Assembly: GCA_015062235.1 (NCBI GenBank) | Contig: SUUZ01000003.1 | Span: forward strand, 30,736 to 94,735 | Direction: 5' to 3' | Length of the DNA: 64,000 nt | DNA from: Alphaproteobacteria bacterium | Lineage (GTDB): Bacteria > Pseudomonadota > Alphaproteobacteria > RF32 > CAG-239 | Shown here: positions 14,033 to 23,109 of the stretch, piece after piece | Position numbering within the stretch: position 1 is the first letter of the stretch | Layout: each line of letters opens with the position of its first letter | Notes under the pieces: generated by a model | Told to the model about the DNA's origin: nothing | Databases searched by the model: none | What the model saw: only the letters and a program-made list of their open reading frames with translations | Program-made: the position numbers and the translations under genes

Positions 14033-14930
14033 CTGGTTTCAATATATAAAATCAGGACTAAAAAAATCATCAACAAAATTAAGTGATGGTATTTCGGATA
14101 TTTTTACAAAACGTAAAATCGATACAACAACCATTGAAGAATTAGAAGAATTATTACTAACATCAGATATTGGTTTTGCCGCAACTAATACAATAATTAA
14201 TTCTTTTGCATCAAAAAAAATGAATAAGGACGCATCAGATATTGATATCAAACAATGTCTATCTGATGAAATAGCCTCAATTTTGATACCCTGCCAACAA
14301 AATTTTATTTTATCTACTAACCAACCTCACATAATACTCATGATAGGGGTTAACGGAGCAGGTAAAACAACAACTATCGGAAAACTAGCTCATAAATTCC
14401 CAGAAAAAAAAATAAGCCTAATTGCTGCTGATACATTCCGTGCAGCAGCCGTTGAACAATTAAAAATATGGGGAGAACGCAATAATATACGCGTATTTTC
14501 AGGACCAAATGGCTGTGATGCCGCAAGCCTTTGTTTTGATGGAATATCTGAAGCTATAAAACAAAAAAACGATATCGTTTTTATTGATACAGCTGGGCGA
14601 TTACAAAATAAAACAAACCTAACTGAAGAATTAAAAAAAATAATTCGTGTTATAAAAAAAATATCACCTCAAGCACCTCATCACACCATTTTATGTATTG
14701 ATGCAACAACTGGACAGAACGCTCTAGACCAAGTAAAAACATTTAAAGAAATTGCTGGAGTTGATGGAGTAATCATCAACAAGCTCGACGGTACTGCAAA
14801 AGGAGGGATTTTAGTTGCAATAGCCAAAGAAATACCCCTACCTATTTATTTTATTGGTATTGGCGAAGGAATAGATGACCTAATACCATTTAATGCTAAC
14901 GATTTTGCTAAATCATTATTAGGACTTTAA
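14025..14930 (+). CDS. ftsY: signal recognition particle receptor FtsY
   Basis: SRP receptor GTPase that brings ribosome-nascent chain complexes to the Sec translocon at the inner membrane. 301 residues forming only the NG domains; the acidic A domain of enterobacterial FtsY is absent, as in many alphaproteobacteria. GTPase motifs: P-loop GVNGAGKT (108-115), the DTFRAAAVEQL insertion, G3 DTAGRLQNKTNL, G4 NKLDGTAKGG. The frame extends further upstream inside mtaB, but the ATG at 14025 has AGGAG nine bases away and gives the expected amphipathic N-terminus (MANWFQYIKSGLKK). Confidence 0.97.
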   Translation: MANWFQYIKSGLKKSSTKLSDGISDIFTKRKIDTTTIEELEELLLTSDIGFAATNTIINSFASKKMNKDASDIDIKQCLSDEIASILIPCQQNFILSTNQPHIILMIGVNGAGKTTTIGKLAHKFPEKKISLIAADTFRAAAVEQLKIWGERNNIRVFSGPNGCDAASLCFDGISEAIKQKNDIVFIDTAGRLQNKTNLTEELKKIIRVIKKISPQAPHHTILCIDATTGQNALDQVKTFKEIAGVDGVIINKLDGTAKGGILVAIAKEIPLPIYFIGIGEGIDDLIPFNANDFAKSLLGL

Positions 14931-14971
14931 ATAAAAGCAAAAAAAACTATATCTATGAAAAGGAGTTTAAT

Positions 14972-16138
14972 ATGCAAAATAATCAATTAACAAATAAAAT
15001 TTATTATATTGGCGTAGATGACAAAGAAATAGATTTATTTGAAGGACAATATGTTGTTCCTAATGGCATATCTTACAATTCATTTGTAATAATGGATAAC
15101 AAAATTGCCGTAATGGACACTGTAGATATACATTTTTGTGACGAATGGTGCCAAAACCTTAATAAAGTTTTAGAAGGAAAACAACCAGACTACTTAATAG
15201 TACAACACATGGAACCTGATCATGCTGGTAGCATTGAAAAATTCCTTAATTATTACCCTAATGCTAAAATAGTATCTAATGCTAAAACTTTTCAAATGAT
15301 GCCCCAATTTTTTGAAGATCTTGATGTAAGCAATCGTCAACATATTGTTGTTGAAGGAGATGAACTACTTTTAGGCGAACATACTCTAACTTTCGTAATG
15401 GCACCGATGGTGCACTGGCCCGAAGTAATGATGAGCTATGAAAAAAAAGAAAAAATTCTTTTCTCTGCAGATGCATTTGGAAAATTTGGCGCACTAGATA
15501 TCGAAGAAGAATGGGATTGTGAAGCACGCCGTTACTATATTAATATAGTTGGAAAATACGGCGCTCCTGTTCAAACTTTACTAAAAAAAGCCACAAACCT
15601 TGACATCCAAAAGATCTATCCTTTACATGGTCCAATGCTAACTGACAATTTGAGCTATTATATAAATAAATATGATATATGGAGTAGCTATCGTCCTGAA
15701 GATGAGGGAATTTTTATAGCTTACGCCTCCATTTATGGTAATACGAAAAAAGCAGCTGAAAAATTAAAAGAAATCTTAGAACAAAAAGGAGCTCCTAAAG
15801 TAGCTATTGCTGACCTAGCTCGTGATGATATGGCTGAATGTATTGAAGACGCCTTTAGATACGATCGCTTGGTTTTAGCTTCATCAACTTACGATGGTGG
15901 AATGTTCCCATATATGGAAACATTTATTAACAAACTCAAATCAAAAAATTATCAAAATCGTCGAGTTGGTTTCATTGAAAATGGCTCTTGGGCTCCAACT
16001 GCTGGACAAAAAATGATAGATGCAATGTCAACTCTAAAAAATATAAATTTAATCAATGAAAAAGTAACAATAAAATCCACTTTAAAAAAATCTGACATTC
16101 CTAATTTGGAAAAATTGGCAGATACATTGCTCGCTTAA
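14972..16138 (+). CDS. flavodiiron protein (FprA-type O2/NO reductase)
   Basis: Soluble enzyme that reduces O2 to water and/or NO to N2O with electrons from a reduced carrier, protecting anaerobes. The N-terminal metallo-beta-lactamase-like domain carries the diiron ligands H79-x-E81-x-D83-H84 (HMEPDHAGS), HWPEVM, the bridging Asp in FSADAFGKFG, and YPLHGP. The C-terminal flavodoxin domain begins near residue 250 (IAYASIYGNTKKAAE binds FMN phosphate). 388 residues equals the two-domain class A length; no fused rubredoxin is seen. A strong AAAAGGAG site precedes the ATG, and a terminator follows, so it is monocistronic. Confidence 0.93.
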   Translation: MQNNQLTNKIYYIGVDDKEIDLFEGQYVVPNGISYNSFVIMDNKIAVMDTVDIHFCDEWCQNLNKVLEGKQPDYLIVQHMEPDHAGSIEKFLNYYPNAKIVSNAKTFQMMPQFFEDLDVSNRQHIVVEGDELLLGEHTLTFVMAPMVHWPEVMMSYEKKEKILFSADAFGKFGALDIEEEWDCEARRYYINIVGKYGAPVQTLLKKATNLDIQKIYPLHGPMLTDNLSYYINKYDIWSSYRPEDEGIFIAYASIYGNTKKAAEKLKEILEQKGAPKVAIADLARDDMAECIEDAFRYDRLVLASSTYDGGMFPYMETFINKLKSKNYQNRRVGFIENGSWAPTAGQKMIDAMSTLKNINLINEKVTIKSTLKKSDIPNLEKLADTLLA

Positions 16139-16149
16139 CATATTATAAT

Positions 16150-16180
16150 AAGAGGAAGATATTGCTATCTTCCTCTTATT
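16150..16180 (+). terminator. terminator after the flavodiiron gene
   Basis: Twelve-base perfect stem aagaggaagata / tatcttcctctt around a four-base loop, followed by atttat, 11 bases after the stop. Confidence 0.8.
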
Positions 16181-16233
16181 TATACTCACCTAAAAGTTTA
16201 ATAATAAAAAAAATACATCTTTTATTTTTTATA

Positions 16234-16262
16234 TTGACACAAAAATAGTTTTATTTGATTAT
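16234..16262 (+). promoter_or_regulatory. sigma70-type promoter for the LysR-like gene
   Basis: Perfect -35 TTGACA at 16234-16239, 17-base spacer, -10 GATTAT at 16257-16262, about 85 bases ahead of the ATG at 16348. Confidence 0.55.
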
Positions 16263-16347
16263 CTATACACTGATATTATATCTAAACATCTATTCAAGTG
16301 CATATAAATACATAATTGATTAGATTTTTCTAATAAAGAAAAGAAAC

Positions 16348-17229
16348 ATGATAAGAAAAAAGAATTTTATGAGCCTTCAAGCTCTACTTATACTTTCCGC
16401 TATTGATAAATGCGGTGGCAAGAAAAAAGTATCTGAAATATTGGGGTTATCACTAGATACTATTAATAAATACATCTCCATCTTAGAAGAAGATCTTGGC
16501 TATGAATTATTAGTCAATAATGGTCGAGGTTCTCAACTAACCATGCGTTGCCAAGAACTCATCAAACATGCAAATATTATTGAAGATATATTCAATAACA
16601 TATACGATGATGAAGTATCCAATAAAGAATTAAGAGGTAATGTCCTTGTCAATATGCCTCTAAGCGTATCAACCAATTTACTTCCAAGAATAATCAGTGA
16701 TTTTTTTGAACAGTATCCCAACATCAACCTTATTAATCGCACAGTTATGGACAATACCGATTTTAGTACTATGGACTCAGATATTGGTCTAACTTTTTTA
16801 CCTCCAAATAACAATGATGTTGTAATACTACACACCAAACAAGTAGAATGTGGCTACTTTGCATCCCCAAAATATATAGAAAAATATGGATACCCTAAAG
16901 ATATTGAAGATATGCTTGAAAACCATTGGATCGTTACCCGTGTACAACTCCAAAATTTCATTCACGAATGGAAAGATGTAGTAAGAAACGCTAAACACAC
17001 TAGATATGTTACAAATTCCACTTATGCTGCAACCGAAATTGTAAGATGTGGTGGAGGAATTGCTATTATGCCTTTAAGATATAAGAATGAGGATGGTTTT
17101 GTCTGTTTAGAAGAATTCAAATGCGATGAAGCACCAATAGTATATCTAATTGCCAAAAAGAAATCAAAAGATATACCAAAAGTACGAATAGTGATAGATT
17201 ATTACAAAAGATTAATGGAAGATATGTAA
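16348..17229 (+). CDS. LysR-like transcriptional regulator (paralogue 1)
   Basis: 293 residues. N-terminal winged helix-turn-helix (AIDKCGGKKKVSEILGLS, then LDTINKYISILEEDLGYEL and GRGSQLT) followed by a periplasmic-binding-protein-like co-inducer domain from about residue 90. This is the LysR plan, but the helix-turn-helix departs from the classical consensus. A close relative lies at 25464, sharing GRGS, DTINKYI and the CGYFAS/CGFFAS-x-KY motif. Ligand and targets are unknown; it does not sit divergent to an obvious target operon. The ribosome site is weak (AAAGAAAAG). Confidence 0.8.
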   Translation: MIRKKNFMSLQALLILSAIDKCGGKKKVSEILGLSLDTINKYISILEEDLGYELLVNNGRGSQLTMRCQELIKHANIIEDIFNNIYDDEVSNKELRGNVLVNMPLSVSTNLLPRIISDFFEQYPNINLINRTVMDNTDFSTMDSDIGLTFLPPNNNDVVILHTKQVECGYFASPKYIEKYGYPKDIEDMLENHWIVTRVQLQNFIHEWKDVVRNAKHTRYVTNSTYAATEIVRCGGGIAIMPLRYKNEDGFVCLEEFKCDEAPIVYLIAKKKSKDIPKVRIVIDYYKRLMEDM

Positions 17230-17248
17230 AATAACCAAAAATACTATT

Positions 17249-17752
17249 CTATTCAGCTATTTTATCAAAAAAATAGCTAAGGGTTTTAACGAATTTTTGT
17301 TGTTTCCTCAGTTCCATAATTTCTTTAGGATATAACCATTTTACTTGTGCAACCTCATCTGTTGTAGCATGCCTCAAAGATATTGCTCCATCATATTCAA
17401 AAAGCCAAACATCCATAATATCATTAAACTTTGTACCAGCAACTACATCCCTAACTTTTGAAAAAACAAGTTTCCCATCTTTAATATCTAAATTTATACC
17501 AACCTCTTCTTTAACTTCTCTTACAGCACCTTGAATACTACTTTCTCCTTGCAAAACAGAACCACCTTGGCATTCCCACATTAATGGGTTTTGTTTGCGA
17601 CTGGCAGAACGCTGGGCAATTAAATATTGTCCTTTAGAATTTTTAATCCATACATGAACAACCAGATGATAACCATTATCTGGCAGTTCTTTACCGCGAA
17701 TATGTTCGCCGATAATATTCCTGTTTCTATCATATAAATCCCATTTTTCCAT
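17249..17752 (-). CDS. Nudix hydrolase
   Basis: About 167 residues with a complete Nudix box (GSVLQGE, seven residues, then REVKEEVGI), which binds Mg2+ for hydrolysis of a nucleoside diphosphate linked to another moiety. The N-terminal stretch (MEKWDLYDRNRNIIG and HVWIKNSKGQYLIAQRS) and the MWECQGGSV context resemble the isopentenyl-diphosphate-isomerase-like/YfcD branch, but the IDI catalytic Cys/Glu set is not obvious, so the substrate is open. The frame can start at a TTG 15 bases upstream; the ATG at 17752, with GGGA nine bases away, is preferred. Confidence 0.85.
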   Translation of the reverse strand: MEKWDLYDRNRNIIGEHIRGKELPDNGYHLVVHVWIKNSKGQYLIAQRSASRKQNPLMWECQGGSVLQGESSIQGAVREVKEEVGINLDIKDGKLVFSKVRDVVAGTKFNDIMDVWLFEYDGAISLRHATTDEVAQVKWLYPKEIMELRKQQKFVKTLSYFFDKIAE

Positions 17753-17967
17753 AAAAAACATTCCCAAATTAACCTAGCATTTTTAAGTTATACCTAATCA
17801 AAAACAAAAATCAAATATCTTTAACTGCACCTCAATTAACAAACTATTTCACCACATTTTTTGCTTTTACCCAAATCAAATTTAATCATTTTAGACATAT
17901 ATTAACCTATTTCATTTATAAACACCTGTGTATACTATTTGTATTTCTAAAGTATATATGTAGTTTA

Positions 17968-17996
17968 TTGACAAATGAAAGAATAATATATATAAA
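17968..17996 (+). promoter_or_regulatory. near-consensus promoter for the CNNM/CBS protein gene
   Basis: TTGACA (17968-17973), exactly 17 bases, TATAAA (17991-17996), 42 bases before the ATG. One of the clearest promoters in the window. Confidence 0.75.
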
Positions 17997-18038
17997 CATT
18001 TAGCATTCTTGTATTTATGAGGTTAAAGATTTTAAATT

Positions 18039-19373
18039 ATGACGCAATACTATATGTACATAATAAACATTGCATTAGTTTTGTTTTTAGTTTTTGCTAA
18101 TGCATTTTTTGTAGTATCCGAATTTTCGATTGTTAAAATTAGACGTACAAAACTTGAAGAGCTAGCACATCTAGGAAATAAAAGAGCTAAAATTGCACTA
18201 AAAATAAATGACAGATTAAATACATACCTTAGTGCAATCCAGCTAGGTATTACAATAGCATCATTAGGATTAGGTTGGATAGGTGAACCTGCCGTATCAA
18301 AATTATTAGAAATATGCTTTGAGAACTGGTTTGCTGACAACCCAATTTTATTGCATTCTCTAAGTTTCAGTATTGCTTTTACTTTCATTACTCTATTACA
18401 CGTGGTATTAGGAGAATTAGTTCCCAAATCACTAGCTATCCAAGAAACCGAACGTTATGTTTTGCGTATTGCTCCAACATTATATACTTTCAATAAAATA
18501 TTTTCTCCATTTATTTGGATATTTGATAATATATCCATTCTTATTTTAAGATTAATGGGAACGTGTAGAGTCGATGAGAATGAGGATGCACATTCTGAAG
18601 AAGAAATAAGAATAATTATCGATGCGTCACAAAAAGGTGGTATAATTGACGAAACAGAAAGTGAAATTATTCAAAACGCGATTGATTTTTCTGAAATTTG
18701 TGCCTATGAGGTTATGCTTCCTAGACAAGATATGAAGTGTTTATATAGTGACTATACTTTTGAAGAAACCCTTGATTTTATAAAAAAACACAGTCACAAT
18801 CGTTTCCCTGTTTGTGACAAAGATAGAGATCATGTTGTCGGAATGGTTCATATTCGCGATGTTATCGAGCATAATACTGATAATAATGATAAAAACTTTT
18901 TAAATAACATAAAACGTGAGATTTTATTTGTACCTGAAAACAAATCAATTTCTAGAATATTACAAGAAATGATGCGTAAGCGCACTCACTTAGCTATAGT
19001 TGTTGATGAATACGGTGGTACAGCAGGAATGCTCACTATGGAAGATATTTTAGAAGAGCTTGTTGGCGACATTTGGGATGAACACGACATTTCTGGATGT
19101 GAAGCTGTTAAAAAAATTAATGAGTGTACATGCGAATTTGACGGCGCTTTTTTAATTGATGATGCGTTTGAGTGTATGGGATTGCCTAAAATAGAACACG
19201 AGGAATCTACTGTTGGAGGATATGTGTTTGGTCTTTTAGGTCGACTTCCCAATATTGGCGATAAAGTTGAGGACGACTTTTGCTACTATGAAATTATCAA
19301 TATTGATAATATGCGTATAACTAGACTAAAAGTAACACAAAAAAAACTACCATCTTCAGAAGAAGAGGAATAA
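18039..19373 (+). CDS. CNNM/CBS-domain membrane protein (hemolysin C/TlyC-CorC family)
   Basis: 444 residues. An N-terminal CNNM (DUF21) membrane domain with about four helices (IINIALVLFLVFANAFFVVSEF; LSAIQLGITIASLGLGWIGEP; FITLLHVVLGELVPKSLA) is followed by an acidic linker, a CBS pair (VMLPRQDMKCL and RFPVCDKDRDHVVGMVHIRD; HLAIVVDEYGGTAGMLTMED) and a C-terminal CorC_HlyC domain ending in MRITRLKV. Members are linked to Mg2+/Co2+ efflux or homeostasis; the hemolysin label is historical. A near-consensus promoter precedes it and a hairpin follows. Exact substrate unknown. Confidence 0.92.
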   Translation: MTQYYMYIINIALVLFLVFANAFFVVSEFSIVKIRRTKLEELAHLGNKRAKIALKINDRLNTYLSAIQLGITIASLGLGWIGEPAVSKLLEICFENWFADNPILLHSLSFSIAFTFITLLHVVLGELVPKSLAIQETERYVLRIAPTLYTFNKIFSPFIWIFDNISILILRLMGTCRVDENEDAHSEEEIRIIIDASQKGGIIDETESEIIQNAIDFSEICAYEVMLPRQDMKCLYSDYTFEETLDFIKKHSHNRFPVCDKDRDHVVGMVHIRDVIEHNTDNNDKNFLNNIKREILFVPENKSISRILQEMMRKRTHLAIVVDEYGGTAGMLTMEDILEELVGDIWDEHDISGCEAVKKINECTCEFDGAFLIDDAFECMGLPKIEHEESTVGGYVFGLLGRLPNIGDKVEDDFCYYEIINIDNMRITRLKVTQKKLPSSEEEE

Positions 19374-19453
19374 TATTCCTGCGTTTTATACCAACAATAG
19401 TATTTTAGATAATCTGATTATCGTACTTTGTAAGAGCCAGTAATATCAACAAG

Positions 19454-19480
19454 AAAAGCACCTTAAATGGTGCTTTTCAA
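19454..19480. terminator. terminator between the CNNM/CBS gene and tRNA-Thr
   Basis: Stem aaaagcacc (19454-19462) / ggtgctttt (19469-19477), six-base loop. The T/A-rich ends allow function in both directions; it also lies just downstream of the convergent tRNA-Thr gene. Confidence 0.7.
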
Positions 19481-19484
19481 CAAA

Positions 19485-19559
19485 TGGTGCCGCTAGTAAG
19501 AATCGGACTTACGACCCCACCCTTACCAAGGGTGTGCTCTACCACTGAGCTATAGCGGC
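19485..19559 (-). tRNA. tRNA-Thr (anticodon GGT)
   Basis: 75 bases including an encoded CCA. Acceptor GCCGCTA pairs with TAGCGGC; D-stem GCTC/GAGC with loop AGTGGTA; anticodon stem CACCC/GGGTG with loop TTGGTAA, giving anticodon GGT; T-stem GTAAG/CTTAC with loop TCCGATT. The discriminator base is A. It lies convergent to the CNNM/CBS gene. Confidence 0.97.
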
Positions 19560-19696
19560 AAAATAAACATCATATGCGAGGCATAACATACAAAACCATT
19601 TTACAAAAATCAAGGGATTTTTTATTTATTTTACTTATTTTTTCATTTTTTATGATATAGAGTAATACTATAATAAATATATTCAAAGGATTCAAA

Positions 19697-19843
19697 ATGT
19701 CTAAAGACGCTAAAAACAATGCAAAACCTCGCTATGACCAACGTTTTGAACGAGAAGCTAAAGCTTTGCAAAAAAACTTAGAAAAAAGAAAACAACAACA
19801 GAAAAAACGAGAACAACTCAAGAAGGAGAACAATAATGGATAG
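19697..19843 (+). CDS. small highly basic hypothetical protein upstream of murA
   Basis: 48-residue frame starting [20 protein letters not shown] and continuing as a Lys/Gln/Arg/Glu-rich helix, likely a charged coiled coil or nucleic-acid-binding peptide. An AAGGA ribosome site lies seven bases before the ATG. The stop overlaps the murA start by eight bases and the murA ribosome site (AAGGAG) lies inside this ORF, so the two are probably translationally coupled. Function is not known. Confidence 0.7.
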   Translation: MSKDAKNNAKPRYDQRFEREAKALQKNLEKRKQQQKKREQLKKENNNG

Positions 19844-21134
19844 AATAAAAATTCGTGGCGGTAAAATTCTTGAAGGAAAAATTTTCATTAGTGGTGCAAA
19901 AAATGCTGCCCTTCCGCTTATTTGTGCCTCTCTCCTGACTGACGAAACCATTACTTTAACCAATATGCCTATGTTGTCTGATATCAAAGCAATGAATAAT
20001 CTTCTAGAACAACTTGGTACTAAAATTAACGACTTTGATGATTTTGTTGATGGACATGCAACTAAAACATATTCATATCGTACCAAAACAATCGAAAGTC
20101 TAACTGCACCTTACGATTATGTTCGTAAAATGCGTGCTTCGTATTATGTTTTAGGACCTTTATTAGCTCGTTTTGGCAAATGTGAACTATCTCTACCAGG
20201 TGGCTGTGCAATAGGTGCACGCCCTATGGATATTCATTTATCATCTCTTGAAAAAATGGGAGCTAAAATCGAAATAAAAAATGGTTATATTTATGCCGAA
20301 AGCAACGGACGTCTCAAAGGTGCTCACATCATTTTTCCTGGAGTATCTGTTGGTGCAACTTGCAATGTTTTAATGGCCGCTGTTTTAGCTGAAGGACGCA
20401 CCGTTTTAGAAAATTCAGCTAAAGAACCAGAAATAGGTGATCTTGCTCATATGTTAAATGCTATGGGTGCTAAGATAAGCGGTATTGGTACCGCTGTTTT
20501 AACTATTGATGGTGTTGAAAAACTACATGGCACTGTACATAAGGTTATTGCTGACAGAATTGAGGCAGGATCGTATGCTGTAGCAGCAGCTATAACTCGA
20601 GGTCGCATAGAATTAGTAAATGCCCGCCCCGAAACATTGCGCCGCCCCATACAAGTTTTACGTGATATGGGCGTAAAAATAGAAGAAACTACCAATAGCA
20701 TTATTGTTGATGCTAAAAATTGTATCCTTACAGGACAAGATATTATGACAGAACCCTTTCCTGGATTTCCAACAGACCTTCAAGCACAATTCTTGGCTCT
20801 TATGCTTACAGCCCAAGGAGCATCAATGGTGACCGAAACAATATTTGAAAATCGTTTTATGCACGTACCTGAACTACTGCGTATGGGTGCTAATATTAAT
20901 GTACATGGTCACGCTTCTGCTATTGTCCGTTGCGTTCCTAAATTATCTGGTGCTCCAGTGATGGCAACAGATTTACGTGCATCATTTGCCCTAATTTTGG
21001 CAGGTCTTATTGCAGATGGAGAAACTATAGTAAATCGTGTCTATCACTTAGATCGTGGTTACGAAAAATTAGAAGAAAAACTTCGTTCGGTCGGTGCTGA
21101 CATTACAAGAATAAAAGATGATGAGGAAGAATAA
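19836..21134 (+). CDS. murA: UDP-N-acetylglucosamine 1-carboxyvinyltransferase
   Basis: First committed step of peptidoglycan synthesis: transfers enolpyruvate from PEP to UDP-GlcNAc in the cytoplasm. 432 residues, normal length. The N-terminus shows [20 protein letters not shown] (the Lys-Asn pair binds substrate), and the catalytic loop [16 protein letters not shown] has the active-site Cys at 124, so it is the fosfomycin-sensitive type. Also present: [28 protein letters not shown], and the C-terminal [19 protein letters not shown] and [11 protein letters not shown]. It follows the basic 48-aa ORF with an eight-base overlap and precedes a lipoprotein gene after 21 bases. Confidence 0.98.
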   Translation: MDRIKIRGGKILEGKIFISGAKNAALPLICASLLTDETITLTNMPMLSDIKAMNNLLEQLGTKINDFDDFVDGHATKTYSYRTKTIESLTAPYDYVRKMRASYYVLGPLLARFGKCELSLPGGCAIGARPMDIHLSSLEKMGAKIEIKNGYIYAESNGRLKGAHIIFPGVSVGATCNVLMAAVLAEGRTVLENSAKEPEIGDLAHMLNAMGAKISGIGTAVLTIDGVEKLHGTVHKVIADRIEAGSYAVAAAITRGRIELVNARPETLRRPIQVLRDMGVKIEETTNSIIVDAKNCILTGQDIMTEPFPGFPTDLQAQFLALMLTAQGASMVTETIFENRFMHVPELLRMGANINVHGHASAIVRCVPKLSGAPVMATDLRASFALILAGLIADGETIVNRVYHLDRGYEKLEEKLRSVGADITRIKDDEEE

Positions 21135-21155
21135 TACATAATAAAGGAGATATTA

Positions 21156-21545
21156 ATGAAAAAATTAATTTATGTGATAATTCTATTTTTATGTGCTTGT
21201 AGTGTAGAACAATCACCGAGTTTTAAAACAGGTTCATACAAACTTGTCGATTCTCTAAACAACATCCCCACCACTCTAACATTTTCACAAGATGGAAAAT
21301 TAAATGGTAAAGTAGTAAATTATTTAATGGGAACATATGAATTAAAAGATAAAAACACTATAACTTTTGGACCTCTAGCTTCAACAATGATGATGGGACC
21401 TCAAGAAGCTATGGAAGCAGAACAAAACTTTCTCCAAATAATACCAAAAATAAAATCATACAAAATGCAAGGAAATTACCTTGTACTAATTACTGAAAAT
21501 GGTGGAGAATTACTATTTGAACCATACATACCTGAAGAAAATTAA
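21156..21545 (+). CDS. META-domain (HslJ-like) lipoprotein
   Basis: 129 residues with a lipoprotein signal (MKKLIYVIILFLCACS, lipobox LCAC, mature Cys15). The rest resembles a META/HslJ domain: a GSYKLVDSLNN-like start, FSQDGKLNGKVVNYLMGTYEL, TITFGPLASTMMMGP, an acidic helix EAMEAEQNFL, then Y-L-V-L-I and a G-G-E-L-L-F-E ending. HslJ proteins are envelope proteins linked to heat shock and novobiocin tolerance; the exact role is unknown. It lies 21 bases after murA with a GGAG site and shares its terminator, so it is probably part of the murA operon. Confidence 0.72.
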   Translation: MKKLIYVIILFLCACSVEQSPSFKTGSYKLVDSLNNIPTTLTFSQDGKLNGKVVNYLMGTYELKDKNTITFGPLASTMMMGPQEAMEAEQNFLQIIPKIKSYKMQGNYLVLITENGGELLFEPYIPEEN

Positions 21546-21547
21546 TA

Positions 21548-21582
21548 CAAAAAAACCGTTGAATTTTATCAACGGTTTTTTT
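21548..21582. terminator. bidirectional terminator between the META lipoprotein and rplQ
   Basis: A-run, accgttga stem, seven-base loop, tcaacggt, T-run: symmetric, so it can end both the murA operon (plus strand) and rplQ (minus strand). Confidence 0.88.
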
Positions 21583-21598
21583 ACAACTAAATCAAAAA

Positions 21599-22108
21599 CT
21601 ACTCAGCATCTTTCTTCTCAGATTTTTTGCTTTTCTTTTCAGCTTTCTTCTCTTCTTTAGCAACTTCAGCTGCAGCCTCTTTTTCTGCCGCTTCAATAGC
21701 TGCTTTTTCAGCTGCTACTCTAGCTAAATCTTTTGCTCCTTTAGCTGTAACATCGCGATCAACTAATTCAACAATAGCCATTTCCGCACAGTCCCCATAA
21801 CGAAAACCAGCACGCAAAACGCGAGTATAACCACCATTACGATCTTTATAACGCTCTGCCAAAGTAGAAAACAATTTAGCAACAACTTCATTATCACGTA
21901 AGAAAGCCAATGCCTGACGGCGATTGCTTAATTGGCCTTTTTTACCCAAAGTAATCATATTATCAACAAATGTTCTCAATTCTTTAGCGCGCGGCAAAGT
22001 AACTTTAATTTGTTCGTGTGTCAAAACAGCCGCAGTCAAATTAGAGAACAAAGCTCTGCGAGCATTAGTATCCATATTAAGTTTTCTATGTTTTACACCA
22101 TGTCTCAT
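21599..22108 (-). CDS. rplQ: 50S ribosomal protein L17
   Basis: Large-subunit protein near the exit tunnel. The first 120 residues fit L17 closely ([57 protein letters not shown]). From about residue 125 there is a 45-residue Ala/Lys/Glu-rich tail ([18 protein letters not shown] and a run of Lys/Ser), longer than in most bacteria but of a kind seen in alphaproteobacteria. rplQ normally directly follows rpoA; here it stands alone with about 300 non-coding bases upstream, so it must have its own promoter. Confidence 0.97.
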   Translation of the reverse strand: MRHGVKHRKLNMDTNARRALFSNLTAAVLTHEQIKVTLPRAKELRTFVDNMITLGKKGQLSNRRQALAFLRDNEVVAKLFSTLAERYKDRNGGYTRVLRAGFRYGDCAEMAIVELVDRDVTAKGAKDLARVAAEKAAIEAAEKEAAAEVAKEEKKAEKKSKKSEKKDAE

Positions 22109-22412
22109 AGCATTTCCTTTCTTTTATAAAACTAGCCTGATGGACAGACTGGATAATTATCAAAACAGATACTACCTTCATAAATATCTGCACTTTCGTA
22201 GAGTCTTTTGCTTTCGAACTCACAAAGTTGAACGGAATATAACTAATATTTTTTTAAAACGCAAGTATTTTTTAACTCTCATAACAAATCTTATCAAATA
22301 CAATATATTCCTTCTACAACAAAATCATGTAGGTTTATTGACACTTTAATCATTTTATGATACGTTTGCTACCAATTTAATCAGACTTTAATATGGATAA
22401 GAAGCACTTAAA
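22109..22412. other. intergenic region between divergent rplQ and a hypothetical gene
   Basis: About 300 bases with no ORF, tRNA or strong hairpin seen. It must hold the promoter of rplQ on the minus strand (not clearly identified) and carries a promoter-like pair toward the right: TTGACA at 22338-22343, 17 bases, TACGTT at 22361-22366. Confidence 0.5.
22338..22366 (+). promoter_or_regulatory. probable promoter of the 217-aa hypothetical gene
   Basis: Perfect -35 TTGACA, 17-base spacer, weak -10 TACGTT, 46 bases before the ATG at 22413. Confidence 0.45.
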
Positions 22413-23066
22413 ATGATAGAAATTGTTCTAGATGGCAATAAAGACGATAAATTTTGTAATAAGCAGTACCCTACTATAAATATTGCCCAAGAGAATAAAT
22501 ATGATTGGAATAGTTATAAAAAATATGCCAAAGATTTAATCAATCAGTACTCTAACGAAGAGGCAATCATATTTAAATTAACCAATAAAAATTTTTCACT
22601 AAACAAATTTGCATTAGCATTGTTTATTATGTCTTGCCAACTTCCCAATAGTTTAGAATGTGCCGTTTTTAAAGTTGACAATTTACAAAAAGCCAGAGAA
22701 GACTACAAACCTTGTGTCGCTTGTACTATAGCTATTAAATACATTTTAAGACTTCTAGACGGAACAATAGAGCAAGCCTACAGAGATATCTCTGGTCTTG
22801 GTTATTTAGGAATAAAGGTTAACCGTAATTACAGCAATAATATACTAAAAATGGAGTATTTAGGAGAAGCCTCCCTCCCTAATATTATTAAAACAGATAA
22901 CTTTGATGATGCAATAGTTGCGGCTGCAACATTAAAAGCTTTATGCTTACAAAAAGCTAAAGTATCCATAAGTGTCGAAATAAAAATGAATAATATCATA
23001 TCTAAAAAAACACCAGAAAATCTAATAGATAATCTATTAGAACAAATAAACACATGGACTAATTAA
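22413..23066 (+). CDS. hypothetical protein
   Basis: 217 residues, not recognised. It looks soluble, without signal peptide or membrane helix, and mixes alpha and beta segments (MIEIVLDGNKDDKF; EEAIIFKLTNKNFSLNKFAL; GYLGIKVNRNYS; KAKVSISVEIKMNN). Cys residues at VACTIA and the mid-region are not spaced like a metal site. It precedes the orphan DNA methyltransferase by 43 bases on the same strand and may be co-transcribed with it, but nothing suggests a restriction nuclease: I see no PD-(D/E)XK or HNH motif. Confidence 0.6.
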   Translation: MIEIVLDGNKDDKFCNKQYPTINIAQENKYDWNSYKKYAKDLINQYSNEEAIIFKLTNKNFSLNKFALALFIMSCQLPNSLECAVFKVDNLQKAREDYKPCVACTIAIKYILRLLDGTIEQAYRDISGLGYLGIKVNRNYSNNILKMEYLGEASLPNIIKTDNFDDAIVAAATLKALCLQKAKVSISVEIKMNNIISKKTPENLIDNLLEQINTWTN

Positions 23067-23109
23067 AAAGGCAAACATCATCAATAAAAAATTTTAATAG
23101 GTTCTGATT

